Shown here one piece after another: positions 1 to 8,297 of a stretch of 64,000 bases of DNA (position 1 is its first letter; each line of letters opens with the position of its first letter). The notes under the pieces are model-generated. The model made no database searches. It was given only the letters and a program-made list of their open reading frames with translations, and was not told where the DNA came from. Position numbers and translations under genes: made by a program. Location of the stretch: contig JALKFA010000001.1 of the NCBI GenBank assembly GCA_024169445.1, positions 3,286,001 to 3,350,000 on the forward strand. Reading direction: 5' to 3'. Origin of the DNA: Buttiauxella agrestis ATCC 33320. GTDB taxonomy: Bacteria; Pseudomonadota; Gammaproteobacteria; Enterobacterales; Enterobacteriaceae.

Positions 1-167
1 TTACGCACCCCGACATTGAATGCCGAAAGCACGGCGGTACTCGCCGATAAAATGACAATCAAATAGACGAATAGCAAAAAAGGGTGCGGGACTTTATTGC
101 CAATTTTCTCGACAAGGCCGTACAGCTTGCCAGAGCCGGAGGGCGTGGGTAGGGACGAAAGACTCAT
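1..167 (-). CDS. abgT: AbgT, p-aminobenzoyl-glutamate transporter (N-terminal part only)
   Basis: Only the first 55 codons are inside the window; the gene runs off the left edge. The product begins MSLSSLPTPSGSGKLYG and contains KIGNKVPHPFLLF followed by a first membrane segment, which is the recognisable N-terminus of the AbgT family of inner-membrane p-aminobenzoyl-glutamate importers. The start is the ATG at 167-165, with a GAGG ribosome site a short distance upstream. It follows abgB by 40 bases on the same strand, so it is the third gene of an abgABT operon. The family assignment is firm from this stretch and the context; the rest of the gene cannot be judged. Confidence 0.9.
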   Translation of the reverse strand, partial: MSLSSLPTPSGSGKLYGLVEKIGNKVPHPFLLFVYLIVILSASTAVLSAFNVGVR

Positions 168-207
168 AGACGGGCCTCTATCGGTTGCGATGTTGTGTTT
201 TATGTCA

Positions 208-1653
208 TTATTTTAAAGGTGACGGTGTCACGCCTTCCGGAATCGGACACTGATACGGGCGTTCAGCGAGTTGTGCGTGCAACTCACTTTGGCAAGCTTC
301 CAGTGTCTGCGGCTGGGTGAACAATTGCAGCGCAGTCGCTGCCATCACTTTGCCGGCGTGTAGCATCCCTTTGTGTGCAATCGACGTGCGTCCCTGGCTC
401 ACCAGTTGCCAGGTGTGCAGCGGGGTGCCGACGGTAAAGCACGGGCTAAAACATTGCGCGACCGGCACCTTCCAGCTGACATCACCCACATCGGTGGAAC
501 CTGGGAGGATTTTGTCATTTGCGGCATACGGCGCAATTTCGTCAATCAGCAACGTATCGCGATGGCGACCAGCAAACGCTTTTCCCTCTTCATTCGAGGT
601 GTTAGCAATATTATTTAAGCTGTTTTGCAGGTCATTTTCGCTCAATGTGGCGCGGATTTGTCTGGCAAACGCGACTTCTTCTGCGCTCCATTCAGGTACG
701 CCAAGAGCTTGCAGGGCCTGATACATCACGTTTTCTAACTGGCGGTTAGGCAGGTAATTCGAACAGGCTTTATCAAAACGCACATTCACTGTGGTTTCGG
801 TCATCAGCGCGGCACCTTCAGCAATTTTATTGATGCGCTCAAAAATATGCTGCGCCTGTGCCATTTCCGGTGCACGAATCAAATACAGCACTTCGGCTTG
901 CGCCTGCACCACGTTGGGCGAAATCCCACCGGCATTGGTGATGGCGTAATGCACGCGCGCCTTTTCAATAATGTGCTCATTGAGGAAATTACTGCCCGTG
1001 GTCATTAGCGTCACGGCATCCAGTGCGCTACGCCCCAAATGTGGCGAGTTAGCGGCATGGGCAGCAATACCCTGGAAGCGATATGCCACCTGAATATTCG
1101 CCAGTGAACTGGTGCTAAACATGCCCGCGTAAGCTTCAGGATGCCAGGTGACCGCAGCGTCGACATCATCAAACAGCCCCTCGCGCACCATAAAGGTTTT
1201 TCCGGAACCGCCTTCTTCGCCAGGGCAGCCGTAGAAACGCACTGTTCCGCCTGAGCCATACTGTTCAAGCCAGTTCTTCACCGCTACCGCGCCTGCAAAG
1301 GCCGCCGTACCCAGCAAATTGTGGCCGCAACCATGGCCGTTAGCACCTTCAGCCAATGGATTTGGCGCGGTTTCCCCTGAACACTGGCTTAAACCGGCGA
1401 GGGCATCGTATTCGCCGAGCAGCGCGATAACCGGTTTTCCGGAACCGAAACTGGCAACGAATGCGGTTTCGATATTGCCCGCGTTGCGCTCGACGCGAAA
1501 ACCTTCTGCTTCCAGGGCGCAGGCCAGGCGTTCAGCAGACCAGTGCTCTTCAAAACGGGTTTCCGGATGATCCCAGATATCATCGGCAATCGCAGTAAAC
1601 TCCCCGCGTTTGGCTTCAATTACGTCATCAACAAACTGGTAAATTGCGCTCAT
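208..1653 (-). CDS. abgB: AbgB, p-aminobenzoyl-glutamate hydrolase subunit B
   Basis: This M20-family metallopeptidase subunit works with AbgA to cleave p-aminobenzoyl-glutamate, a folate breakdown product, in the cytoplasm. The 481-residue product has the length of E. coli AbgB and is nearly colinear with it, including NGHGCGHNLLG, the PGEEGGSGK metal-binding stretch, the GIAAHAANSPHLGR dimerisation region and the end CPIPEGVTPSPLK. A GTG lies one codon upstream, but the ATG at 1653-1651 is preferred because it overlaps the abgA stop as TGATG, a sign of translational coupling. It sits between abgA and abgT in one operon. Confidence 0.95.
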   Translation of the reverse strand: MSAIYQFVDDVIEAKRGEFTAIADDIWDHPETRFEEHWSAERLACALEAEGFRVERNAGNIETAFVASFGSGKPVIALLGEYDALAGLSQCSGETAPNPLAEGANGHGCGHNLLGTAAFAGAVAVKNWLEQYGSGGTVRFYGCPGEEGGSGKTFMVREGLFDDVDAAVTWHPEAYAGMFSTSSLANIQVAYRFQGIAAHAANSPHLGRSALDAVTLMTTGSNFLNEHIIEKARVHYAITNAGGISPNVVQAQAEVLYLIRAPEMAQAQHIFERINKIAEGAALMTETTVNVRFDKACSNYLPNRQLENVMYQALQALGVPEWSAEEVAFARQIRATLSENDLQNSLNNIANTSNEEGKAFAGRHRDTLLIDEIAPYAANDKILPGSTDVGDVSWKVPVAQCFSPCFTVGTPLHTWQLVSQGRTSIAHKGMLHAGKVMAATALQLFTQPQTLEACQSELHAQLAERPYQCPIPEGVTPSPLK

Positions 1654-2963
1654 CACACACCTCGCTGCCAGGGGAAATTAAGTGCCAGGCGCGCCATGGT
1701 AGCCACGGCAATTTCCATCACTTGCTCGTCAAAATCGAACTTCTCGTTATGGTGTCCGGCGCTCAATTCGGTGCCGAATACCATATATGACGCTTTCCCG
1801 CCTTGTTCCTGCACCCGCGCCATCATTAATGTGGCATCCTCAGAACCCGCCGCACCTTTCACGGTATCGACAACTTCGCTGACGCCATTCACTTCAAGCA
1901 CTTGTTGATGGATAAACTCAACCCATTCTGGCGACGGCACGCTGTTGGTCGCAGCACCCATCAAACGCACCTCGGCTTTGATGCCGTACATCGTCGCGAT
2001 ACCCTGAATAATCTCTTGCGAGCGTTCAAACACGTAGTCGTTAATCACGTTGGTTTCGCCACGCGTTTCCACTTTCAGCAACGCTTGCGCAGGCACCACA
2101 TTGCGCCCACTGCCAGCCTGTAAAACACCGACGTTGACGCGCGAAGCTCCTGCGCTATGCGGAGCAATACTGTGCAATGCCAACGCGGTTTGCGCGGCGG
2201 CGAGCAGGGCGTTGCGGCCTTCTTCGGGTTTACCGCCCGCATGTGCGGCCACGCCAGTAAACTCAACATCAAATTTGGTGGTCGCCATAAAGTTGTCGCT
2301 GCCACACACCACGGTGCCGAGCGGGATGCCGGTGCCGATATGAATCGCGGTAAAATAGTCGATATTATCAAGTGCACCTGCAGCAACCATCGCACGAGCG
2401 CCGCGCGTGCCTTCTTCCGCAGGCTGGAAAATAAGTTTGATAGTGCCGTTAAGCTGGTCGGCAAACTGCTGCAATACGGTGGCGAGCCCCAGCCCGATGG
2501 CTGTGTGCCCATCGTGACCACAGGCGTGCATCATTCCGGCGTTGCAAGAGGCAAAACCCTCGGCAAATGGGCGATGAACCGGTTGCAACATTTCGCCTAA
2601 ATCCAGCGCGTCCATATCCACGCGGAAAGCCAACACCGGCCCTGGACGGCCGGTTTCCAGCGTCGCCACAATGCCGGTGAACCCGCCAGAAAAATGCGGC
2701 AACCATTGTTTAAGCGCGCCTTGTTCCAGCGCACGTTGTTCTTCACGCACCAGCACTTCTGCTGACGGTAGACCCATACGTGCCGCGTCATCTACCACTT
2801 CACGCCCCAGCGCTAACTGATAACCTAATTGATGCAGCACTTCGGCGACATGCGTGGCGGTGCGAAACTCCAGCCAGCCGGACTCGGCAAAGTGGTGAAA
2901 ATCACGCCGCCAGTGCTGCATGCGTGGTGCTAACTCATGAACTGCCCATTCTAATTGCGACAT
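1653..2963 (-). CDS. abgA: AbgA, p-aminobenzoyl-glutamate hydrolase subunit A
   Basis: This is the partner subunit of AbgB in the p-aminobenzoyl-glutamate hydrolase. The 436-residue product has the E. coli length and the M20 peptidase features: a metal-binding HACGHDGHTA motif, PAEEGTRGA with the catalytic and metal glutamates, and a GVAAHAGGKPEEGRNA dimerisation segment. It is the first gene of abgABT and is divergent from the LysR-type regulator abgR. The 165 bases between them carry a CRP-like site and a perfect LysR-type inverted repeat. AbgR control is known in the family and inferred here. Confidence 0.95.
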   Translation of the reverse strand: MSQLEWAVHELAPRMQHWRRDFHHFAESGWLEFRTATHVAEVLHQLGYQLALGREVVDDAARMGLPSAEVLVREEQRALEQGALKQWLPHFSGGFTGIVATLETGRPGPVLAFRVDMDALDLGEMLQPVHRPFAEGFASCNAGMMHACGHDGHTAIGLGLATVLQQFADQLNGTIKLIFQPAEEGTRGARAMVAAGALDNIDYFTAIHIGTGIPLGTVVCGSDNFMATTKFDVEFTGVAAHAGGKPEEGRNALLAAAQTALALHSIAPHSAGASRVNVGVLQAGSGRNVVPAQALLKVETRGETNVINDYVFERSQEIIQGIATMYGIKAEVRLMGAATNSVPSPEWVEFIHQQVLEVNGVSEVVDTVKGAAGSEDATLMMARVQEQGGKASYMVFGTELSAGHHNEKFDFDEQVMEIAVATMARLALNFPWQRGV

Positions 2964-2977
2964 ACCCCATCCTGTTC

Positions 2978-2993
2978 TGTGATCAAGTTCACG
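2978..2993. promoter_or_regulatory. CRP-like binding site between abgA and abgR
   Basis: The sequence TGTGA-TCAAGT-TCACG matches nine of the ten conserved bases of the CRP consensus TGTGA-N6-TCACA. It lies 15 to 30 bases upstream of the abgA start and just before the LysR-type repeat. Binding is inferred from the match only; so close to abgA it could activate abgR or block abgA. Confidence 0.5.
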
Positions 2994-2995
2994 TG

Positions 2996-3016
2996 GTGAT
3001 AGTTTTTACTTATCAC
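2996..3016. promoter_or_regulatory. LysR-type operator for AbgR
   Basis: A perfect inverted repeat GTGATA-N9-TATCAC contains the T-N11-A core expected of LysR-type sites. It lies between the divergent abgA and abgR genes, where an autoregulating LysR protein would bind. The repeat is seen directly; the assignment to AbgR is inference. Confidence 0.55.
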
Positions 3017-3128
3017 TCAGCGATTTCTGTAAGTTTTCGCCGTCGTAGGATTACCCTGGCACAAGAGTTTGAATTACAGTAGATGCCAAAATCTTTCGGT
3101 TGATAGCCAATGGTTATCAGGGGGTGCT

Positions 3129-4025
3129 GTGACCTTCCAGGTAAAGCTTCATCAGATTCGTGCGTTTGTCGCTGTGACGCAAAATGGCAGCATTCGTGGT
3201 GCCAGCCGGGCGTTAAATATGTCGCAGCCCGCGCTGACAAAATCGATTAAAGAATTAGAGGAAGGGTTATCGGCGCGGCTGTTTATCCGGCGCAGTCAGG
3301 GGGTGGCATTGACCGAATGCGGTGAGAGTTTTTATCAGCATGCGCAGCTGATTCTCGAAGAGTTACGCGCCGCGCAAGAAGATATTTTGCAACGCCAGGG
3401 GCAACTGGCAGGGCAGATCAATATTGGTATGGGCGCGAGTATTTCGCGCACACTGATGCCGCCAGTTATCACCTCGTTTCACCAAAAACACCCGCAGGTC
3501 AAAGTACGCATCATGGAAGGGCAACTGGTTTCGATGATCAACGCGTTGCGCCAGGGCGAACTGGATTTCACCATCAATACCTATTACCAGGGGCCGTACG
3601 ATCACGAATTCACCTTTGAACGGCTGCTTGAAAAACCCTTTGCGGTGTTTGCCCGTGAAGGCCATCCGGCGATCAACGCCACCTCATTAAAAGAGTTACT
3701 GCATTACAACTGGACGATGCCCACCCCACGTGGCAGTTATTACAAACAACTGGAAGAAATGTTCCAAAAACGCTCAGAAATCCCCACCGTCAGCGTGGTT
3801 TGCGAAACGTTTTCTGCCTGTATCAGCCTGGTGGCGCAAAGTGATTTTTTGAGTATCTTGCCCGCAGAGCTGGGCCAGGATCCGTTGCTGGCGCACCAGT
3901 TAAAGCAGATACATGTCACCGAAACGCTGCCACAGGCAACTTACTATTTGATTCAGCGGCGCGATGCAACACCGGCACCGCTAACGGTGGCGCTAATCAA
4001 CCAGTTTCGTCGCCAGTGCCGTTAA
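3129..4025 (+). CDS. abgR: AbgR, LysR-type regulator of abgABT
   Basis: The product is a LysR-type regulator with an N-terminal winged helix-turn-helix (IRAFVAVTQNGSIRGASRALNMSQPALTKSI) written here only as far as needed: GSIRGASRALNMSQPALTKS is the recognition region. The co-inducer domain contains GQINIGMGASISRTLMP and ELDFTINTYYQGPYDHEFTF, both close to E. coli AbgR. The start chosen is the GTG at 3129, behind a GGGGG ribosome site; an ATG at 3069 would add 20 residues that homologues lack. From the GTG the protein has 298 residues. It is divergent from abgA. Confidence 0.92.
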   Translation: MTFQVKLHQIRAFVAVTQNGSIRGASRALNMSQPALTKSIKELEEGLSARLFIRRSQGVALTECGESFYQHAQLILEELRAAQEDILQRQGQLAGQINIGMGASISRTLMPPVITSFHQKHPQVKVRIMEGQLVSMINALRQGELDFTINTYYQGPYDHEFTFERLLEKPFAVFAREGHPAINATSLKELLHYNWTMPTPRGSYYKQLEEMFQKRSEIPTVSVVCETFSACISLVAQSDFLSILPAELGQDPLLAHQLKQIHVTETLPQATYYLIQRRDATPAPLTVALINQFRRQCR

Positions 4026-4098
4026 ACGGGCGTTGAGCCACGGCACATCGGCGGTTATAGTGACTCCAGAATTAAGCCTGGACCAGGAGGAATTGCCC

Positions 4099-4662
4099 AT
4101 GAGCCTTGACGAAAAATCGCTGTTTCTTGACGCCATGGAGGATGTCAAACCACTGAAAGATTGCCAAAGCAGCCAGTGGTTGAAACCGGTGAAAGAGAAG
4201 GTGGTGCAAAAGCTCGATACCATGCAACTTGATAACTTCCTCACTACCGATTTTCTGGAAATTATTCCGCTCGCCATACAGCTTGAATTTAAGCGCGAAG
4301 GGTTGCAAATTGGTGTGCTGGATAAACTGCGACAGGGTAAATATAAACAGGAAGCCAGCCTCAACCTGATTCGTCAGCCGGTCGAACAATGCCGTCAGTT
4401 GCTTTTTGCTTACATTCAGCAAGCCAAAAAAGACGGGCTGCGTAATTTGCTGATCGTTCATGGCAAAGGTCGCGAAGATAAATCCCACGCCAATATCGTG
4501 CGCAGTTATGTTGCCCGCTGGCTGGCAGAATTTGAAGAAGTGCAGGCTTTTTGTAGCGCGATGCCCCATCACGGCGGCAGCGGTGCATGCTATGTGGCGC
4601 TTAAAAAATCTGAGCAGGCAAAAGTCGAAAACTGGGAACGCCACGCAAAACGCAGCCGTTAA
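4099..4662 (+). CDS. smrA: SmrA, Smr-domain protein (YdaL)
   Basis: The 187-residue product matches E. coli SmrA (YdaL) in length and layout. It has an N-terminal segment MSLDEKSLFLDAMEDV, a central region with QLDNFLTTDFLEI, and a C-terminal Smr domain with VHGKGREDKSHANIVRSY and PHHGGSGACYV. Smr domains are nucleic-acid-binding or endonuclease modules; the cellular role of SmrA is not settled. The ATG at 4099 follows a near-ideal AGGAGG site, so upstream in-frame starts are rejected. It follows abgR, as in E. coli. Confidence 0.92.
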   Translation: MSLDEKSLFLDAMEDVKPLKDCQSSQWLKPVKEKVVQKLDTMQLDNFLTTDFLEIIPLAIQLEFKREGLQIGVLDKLRQGKYKQEASLNLIRQPVEQCRQLLFAYIQQAKKDGLRNLLIVHGKGREDKSHANIVRSYVARWLAEFEEVQAFCSAMPHHGGSGACYVALKKSEQAKVENWERHAKRSR

Positions 4663-4670
4663 ACATTCTT

Positions 4671-4702
4671 TGGTGGATGACGCTGCGTTTATCCACCCTA
4701 CA
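4671..4702. repeat. REP-like palindrome after smrA
   Basis: One copy of the window's dispersed palindrome: a GGTGGATGACGC arm, then GCGTTTATCCACC and CCTACA. It lies between the convergent 3' ends of smrA and pcaR and could form a hairpin in either transcript. Confidence 0.75.
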
Positions 4703-4735
4703 AAACCTTCTGAAACCGCGATTTACCCGCCACAT

Positions 4736-5542
4736 CTATTTCAACAATAACGACAACTCCTGCGCTGCTTCCTGCAACTTAGGCAACACACGGTTGAGCA
4801 ACTCTTGCGATGAAACCTGCCCGGCGTGAACGCCGACGTTAAGCGCCGCTACCACCGCGCCATCTGGGTTAACCAACGGAACGGCAATCGAACGCAGCCC
4901 CATTTCCAGCTCCTGATCGTTAAGTGCGTATCCTTGCTGGCGCACGCGTTTTAACTCTTCGCGCAGTTTGCTCACCGAATCCACCGTTTGCGGGGTGTAG
5001 CGAATCATGGTGATACGCCCAAGAAAATCATTCAGCTGTTCTTCTGGCAAATAACTCAACAACACGCGTCCCATTGACGTCGACCACGCGGGCAGGCGGC
5101 TACCAATATCTAAATCAATGGTCATGATGCGCGAGCTGGAAGCGCGGGCGATATACAGAATATCGTCACCATCCAGCGTGGCAATCGAGCAAGACTCATT
5201 GAGCATTTCACTTAGATGTTTCAGCACCGGCTGGGTGGATTTCGCCAGCGGCGTGGAGGCCAGATAAGCGTGGCCGAGCGCTAAAATCCGTGGCCGCAAT
5301 TGGTAATACTTGCCATCTTCAGCATAGACAAAACCCAACTTGCCCAGGGTGTACAAACAACGGCGCACCGCCGCACGAGGGATCCCTGTTTTTTGGCTGA
5401 TTTGTGAAATAGACATCTGCCGACGCTGCGGAGTAAACGCCTGAATCACTTCCAGCCCACGCGCTAGTGACGCCATAAAATTAGGATCGCCCTTAAACGG
5501 ATCGCCATCACCCGCTGCCAGTTCTTCACGTTGAATTTCCAT
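4736..5542 (-). CDS. pcaR: PcaR/PcaU-type IclR regulator of the pca operon
   Basis: This 268-residue IclR-family regulator has an N-terminal winged helix with SISQISQKTGIPRAAVRRCL and an effector domain with RASSSRIMTIDLDIGSRLPAW and the SMGRVLLSYL segment, as in PcaR and PcaU. Those proteins bind beta-ketoadipate or protocatechuate and activate pca promoters. The ATG at 5542 has an AGGAG site seven bases upstream. It is divergent from pcaI, and two copies of a PcaR-like box lie between the genes. The short A+G-rich N-terminal extension is typical of this branch. Direct control of pcaIJFBDC is inferred from position and motif. Confidence 0.88.
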   Translation of the reverse strand: MEIQREELAAGDGDPFKGDPNFMASLARGLEVIQAFTPQRRQMSISQISQKTGIPRAAVRRCLYTLGKLGFVYAEDGKYYQLRPRILALGHAYLASTPLAKSTQPVLKHLSEMLNESCSIATLDGDDILYIARASSSRIMTIDLDIGSRLPAWSTSMGRVLLSYLPEEQLNDFLGRITMIRYTPQTVDSVSKLREELKRVRQQGYALNDQELEMGLRSIAVPLVNPDGAVVAALNVGVHAGQVSSQELLNRVLPKLQEAAQELSLLLK

Positions 5543-5609
5543 TCTGTTCTCCTGAATGTTCGTTGTTGATCACGCTGTTGATCACATTCTGCAAACAAAC
5601 ATACATGAT

Positions 5610-5643
5610 GTTCGATAATCGCACCATATTTCGATTATCGCCC
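5610..5643. promoter_or_regulatory. Two PcaR-type operator boxes
   Basis: The 15-base box GTTCGATAATCGCAC at 5610-5624 is identical to the motif I recall from P. putida PcaR-controlled promoters. A second copy, TTTCGATTATCGCCC at 5629-5643, agrees at 12 of 15 positions and starts 19 bases later in the same orientation. The cores CGATAATCG and CGATTATCG are also inverted repeats of each other. Both lie just upstream of a putative -35 element facing pcaI, a position that suits an activator. Confidence 0.65.
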
Positions 5644-5672
5644 TTGACCAGCTTCGTTAACGGGGTCACATT
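5644..5672 (+). promoter_or_regulatory. Putative pcaI promoter
   Basis: A good -35 hexamer, TTGACC at 5644-5649, is followed after 17 bases by a poor -10, CACATT at 5667-5672. The weak -10 and the upstream PcaR-like boxes suggest an activator-dependent promoter. The transcript would have a leader of about 45 bases before the pcaI start. Confidence 0.45.
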
Positions 5673-5724
5673 TTGTTCGAACAACGCAATCTTGTGCGAA
5701 ATGCGCACCCCCAGGAGAAACGTG

Positions 5725-6408
5725 ATGATCAACAAAAGTGTGGCTTCGCTTGAAGAGGCCGTCGCCGGAATTTTCGACGGGGCAACCATCATGATTGGTG
5801 GCTTCGGCACCGCAGGCCAGCCAACGTATCTTATCGATGCGCTGATTGCTCAGGGCGCAAAAAACCTGACCATTATCAACAACAACGCCGGTAACGGTGA
5901 AGTCGGGCTGGCGGCACTCCTGAAGGCCGGACGGGTGCGCAAAATGGTCTGTTCTTTCCCGCGCCAGGTGGATTCACAGATTTTTGATGACCTGTATCGC
6001 CGTGGTGAAGTTGAGCTGGAACTGGTGCCGCAAGGTAACCTGGCGGCGCGTATTCAGGCCGCAGGTTCAGGTTTGGGTGCGGTATTCACGCCAACCGGTT
6101 TTGGAACGCCGCTCGCAGAAGGTAAAGAAACGCGGGAAATCGATGGCCGCCACTACGTGCTGGAATACCCATTAAAAGCCGACTTCGCGCTAATCAAAGC
6201 TTATGAAGGCGACCGTTGGGGCAACCTGGTTTATCGCAAAGCGGCACGTAATTTTGGGCCAATTATGGCCACCGCCGCGACTGTCACCATTGCTGAAGTC
6301 AGCCGCGTGGTGCCATTGGGTGAACTCGACCCGGAACATATCGTGACGCCTGGGATTTTTGTCCAGCGCCTGGTCGCCGTCGAAACCTCACTGGCACAGA
6401 GCGCATAA
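5725..6408 (+). CDS. pcaI: PcaI, 3-oxoadipate CoA-transferase subunit A
   Basis: PcaI and PcaJ form the enzyme that moves CoA from succinyl-CoA to beta-ketoadipate. The 227-residue product has the family I CoA-transferase start MINKSVASLEEAVAGIFDGA, then GGFGTAGQPTYLIDAL and the NNNAGNGEVGLAALL segment typical of alpha subunits. The ATG at 5725 is chosen because CAGGAGA precedes it and the reading frame upstream of it is not family-like. It is the first gene of pcaIJFBDC and ends 11 bases before pcaJ. Confidence 0.94.
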   Translation: MINKSVASLEEAVAGIFDGATIMIGGFGTAGQPTYLIDALIAQGAKNLTIINNNAGNGEVGLAALLKAGRVRKMVCSFPRQVDSQIFDDLYRRGEVELELVPQGNLAARIQAAGSGLGAVFTPTGFGTPLAEGKETREIDGRHYVLEYPLKADFALIKAYEGDRWGNLVYRKAARNFGPIMATAATVTIAEVSRVVPLGELDPEHIVTPGIFVQRLVAVETSLAQSA

Positions 6409-6419
6409 GGAGCTAAAAC

Positions 6420-7076
6420 GTGAAAAAACTCACCCGCGATGAAATGGCAAAACGTGTTGCCCGCGACATTCCCGAAGGCGCTTACGTTAACCTTGGCATT
6501 GGCTTGCCCACGCGCATTGCCAACTACCTCCCGGCAGATAAAGAAATCTTCCTGCATAGCGAAAATGGCTTGCTGGGCATGGGGCCGAAACCGGCTGAAG
6601 GGGAAGAAGATCCCGAATTGATCAACGCGGGGAAAGAATACGTCACCCTGTTAACCGGCGGCTGCTTTTTCCACCACGGCGACTCCTTCGCCATGATGCG
6701 CGGCGGGCATCTCGATATCTGCGTGTTGGGGGCTTATCAGGTGTCTGCCAGCGGTGATTTGGCGAACTGGAGCACCGGTGCTGTGGATTCCATCCCGGCT
6801 GTCGGCGGGGCGATGGACTTAGCTATCGGCGCGCGCCAGGTATTTGTGATGATGGATCACCTCACGCGTGACGGCGAATGCAAACTGGTAGAAAACTGCT
6901 CTTATCCACTCACCGGAATTGGCTGTGTGAGCCGCATTTACACTGACCTTGCAGTGATTGATATCACTGAAAAAGGGCCAGTGGTGCGTGAAATCTTTAA
7001 CGGTCTGTCATTTGAAGAATTACAACGTATTACACCGGTCACACTTGGCTTTGAACAACTGGCAGAAAGCGCGTAA
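6420..7076 (+). CDS. pcaJ: PcaJ, 3-oxoadipate CoA-transferase subunit B
   Basis: This beta subunit carries the catalytic glutamate of family I CoA-transferases in the SENGLLGMG motif (Glu48). It also has VNLGIGLPTRIANYLP near the start and GGAMDLAIGARQVFVMMDH further on. The 218-residue length is normal. Translation begins with GTG at 6420 behind AAGGAG. It lies between pcaI and pcaF with short gaps, consistent with one polycistronic message. Confidence 0.94.
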   Translation: MKKLTRDEMAKRVARDIPEGAYVNLGIGLPTRIANYLPADKEIFLHSENGLLGMGPKPAEGEEDPELINAGKEYVTLLTGGCFFHHGDSFAMMRGGHLDICVLGAYQVSASGDLANWSTGAVDSIPAVGGAMDLAIGARQVFVMMDHLTRDGECKLVENCSYPLTGIGCVSRIYTDLAVIDITEKGPVVREIFNGLSFEELQRITPVTLGFEQLAESA

Positions 7077-7082
7077 GGAACT

Positions 7083-8288
7083 ATGATGAATCAAGCATTT
7101 ATCTGTGATGGAGTGCGTACTCCTTTTGGTCGATTTGGTGGCACACTGTCAGGCGTACGTAGCGATGATTTAGCCGCGCTGCCGCTGAAAGCACTGATGG
7201 AGCGCCACCCGAACGTTGACTGGTCGGCGGTCGATGACGTGATTTATGGTTGTGCCAATCAGGCGGGTGAAGATAACCGCAACGTGGCGCGCATGGCGTT
7301 ACTGCTGGCGGGAATGCCGGAAACGGTTCCCGGCACCACCATCAACCGTTTGTGTGGCTCAAGCCTTGATGCGCTAGGTGTGGCAGCGCGGGCGATTAAA
7401 AGTGGTGAAACACAGTTGATGATTGCCGGTGGCGTCGAAAGCATGTCCCGTGCGCCGTTTGTGATGGGCAAAGCGGAAAGTGCATTTAGCCGCAGCATGA
7501 AGATGGAAGACACCACCATTGGCTGGCGTTTTATCAACCCGCAGATGAAAGCGCAATACGGCGTTGATGCAATGCCAGAAACGGCAGAAAACGTCGCGAC
7601 TGATTTCAATATCAACCGTGAAGATCAAGACGCTTTTGCGTTACGCAGCCAGCTTCGCACCGCACGCGCGCAGGAAATGGGCATCTTTGACGATGAGCTA
7701 ATTCCCGTTTCCATCGCGCAACGTAAAGGCGACGCGCTGTTATTTAACCGTGACGAACATCCGCGTTCTACCTCGATTGAGTCGCTGGCAAAACTTAAAG
7801 GCGTGGTGCGTGCAGACGGCACCGTCACCGCCGGAAATGCCTCGGGGGTTAACGATGGAGCTTGTGCTTTGTTGCTCGCCAGCGAACTGGCGTTAAACAC
7901 CCACGGTTTACAGCCGCTAGCACGTGTCGTGGGCGTGGCAACCGCCGGAGTCGCACCGCGTATCATGGGCTTTGGCCCGGCACCTGCGGTGCGCAAAGTG
8001 CTGGCACAAACCGGGTTAACTCTCGCGCAGATGGATGTGATTGAATTAAATGAAGCCTTTGCGGCGCAAGCACTGGCGGTAATGCGCGACCTTGGCCTGC
8101 CGGATGACGCAGAACATGTTAATCCGAACGGAGGAGCCATCGCGTTGGGGCATCCGTTGGGTGCTTCTGGTGGCCGACTGGCGATGACCGCCGCCTGGCA
8201 ACTGAAGCGTAGCGGCGGGCGTTACGCACTGTGCACCATGTGTATTGGCGTTGGTCAGGGAATTGCACTAATTATTGAACGCGTTTAA
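7083..8288 (+). CDS. pcaF: PcaF, 3-oxoadipyl-CoA thiolase
   Basis: This thiolase splits 3-oxoadipyl-CoA into succinyl-CoA and acetyl-CoA, the last pathway step. The nucleophilic cysteine is in NRLCGSSLDA (Cys91), and the other catalytic residues are in NPNGGAIALGHPLGASG and CTMCIGVGQG. The length of about 400 residues is normal. Two adjacent ATG codons compete as the start; AAGGA at 7076-7080 is better spaced for the second, at 7086, which gives MNQAFICDGVRTPFGRFGG. Beta-ketoadipyl-CoA specificity is inferred from the pca context. Confidence 0.93.
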   Translation: MMNQAFICDGVRTPFGRFGGTLSGVRSDDLAALPLKALMERHPNVDWSAVDDVIYGCANQAGEDNRNVARMALLLAGMPETVPGTTINRLCGSSLDALGVAARAIKSGETQLMIAGGVESMSRAPFVMGKAESAFSRSMKMEDTTIGWRFINPQMKAQYGVDAMPETAENVATDFNINREDQDAFALRSQLRTARAQEMGIFDDELIPVSIAQRKGDALLFNRDEHPRSTSIESLAKLKGVVRADGTVTAGNASGVNDGACALLLASELALNTHGLQPLARVVGVATAGVAPRIMGFGPAPAVRKVLAQTGLTLAQMDVIELNEAFAAQALAVMRDLGLPDDAEHVNPNGGAIALGHPLGASGGRLAMTAAWQLKRSGGRYALCTMCIGVGQGIALIIERV

Positions 8289-8297
8289 GGAGCAGGC

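Noticed and set aside
4072-4644. 190-codon minus-strand frame opposite smrA
   Set aside because: smrA is conserved with a strong ribosome site; the antisense frame is a shadow.
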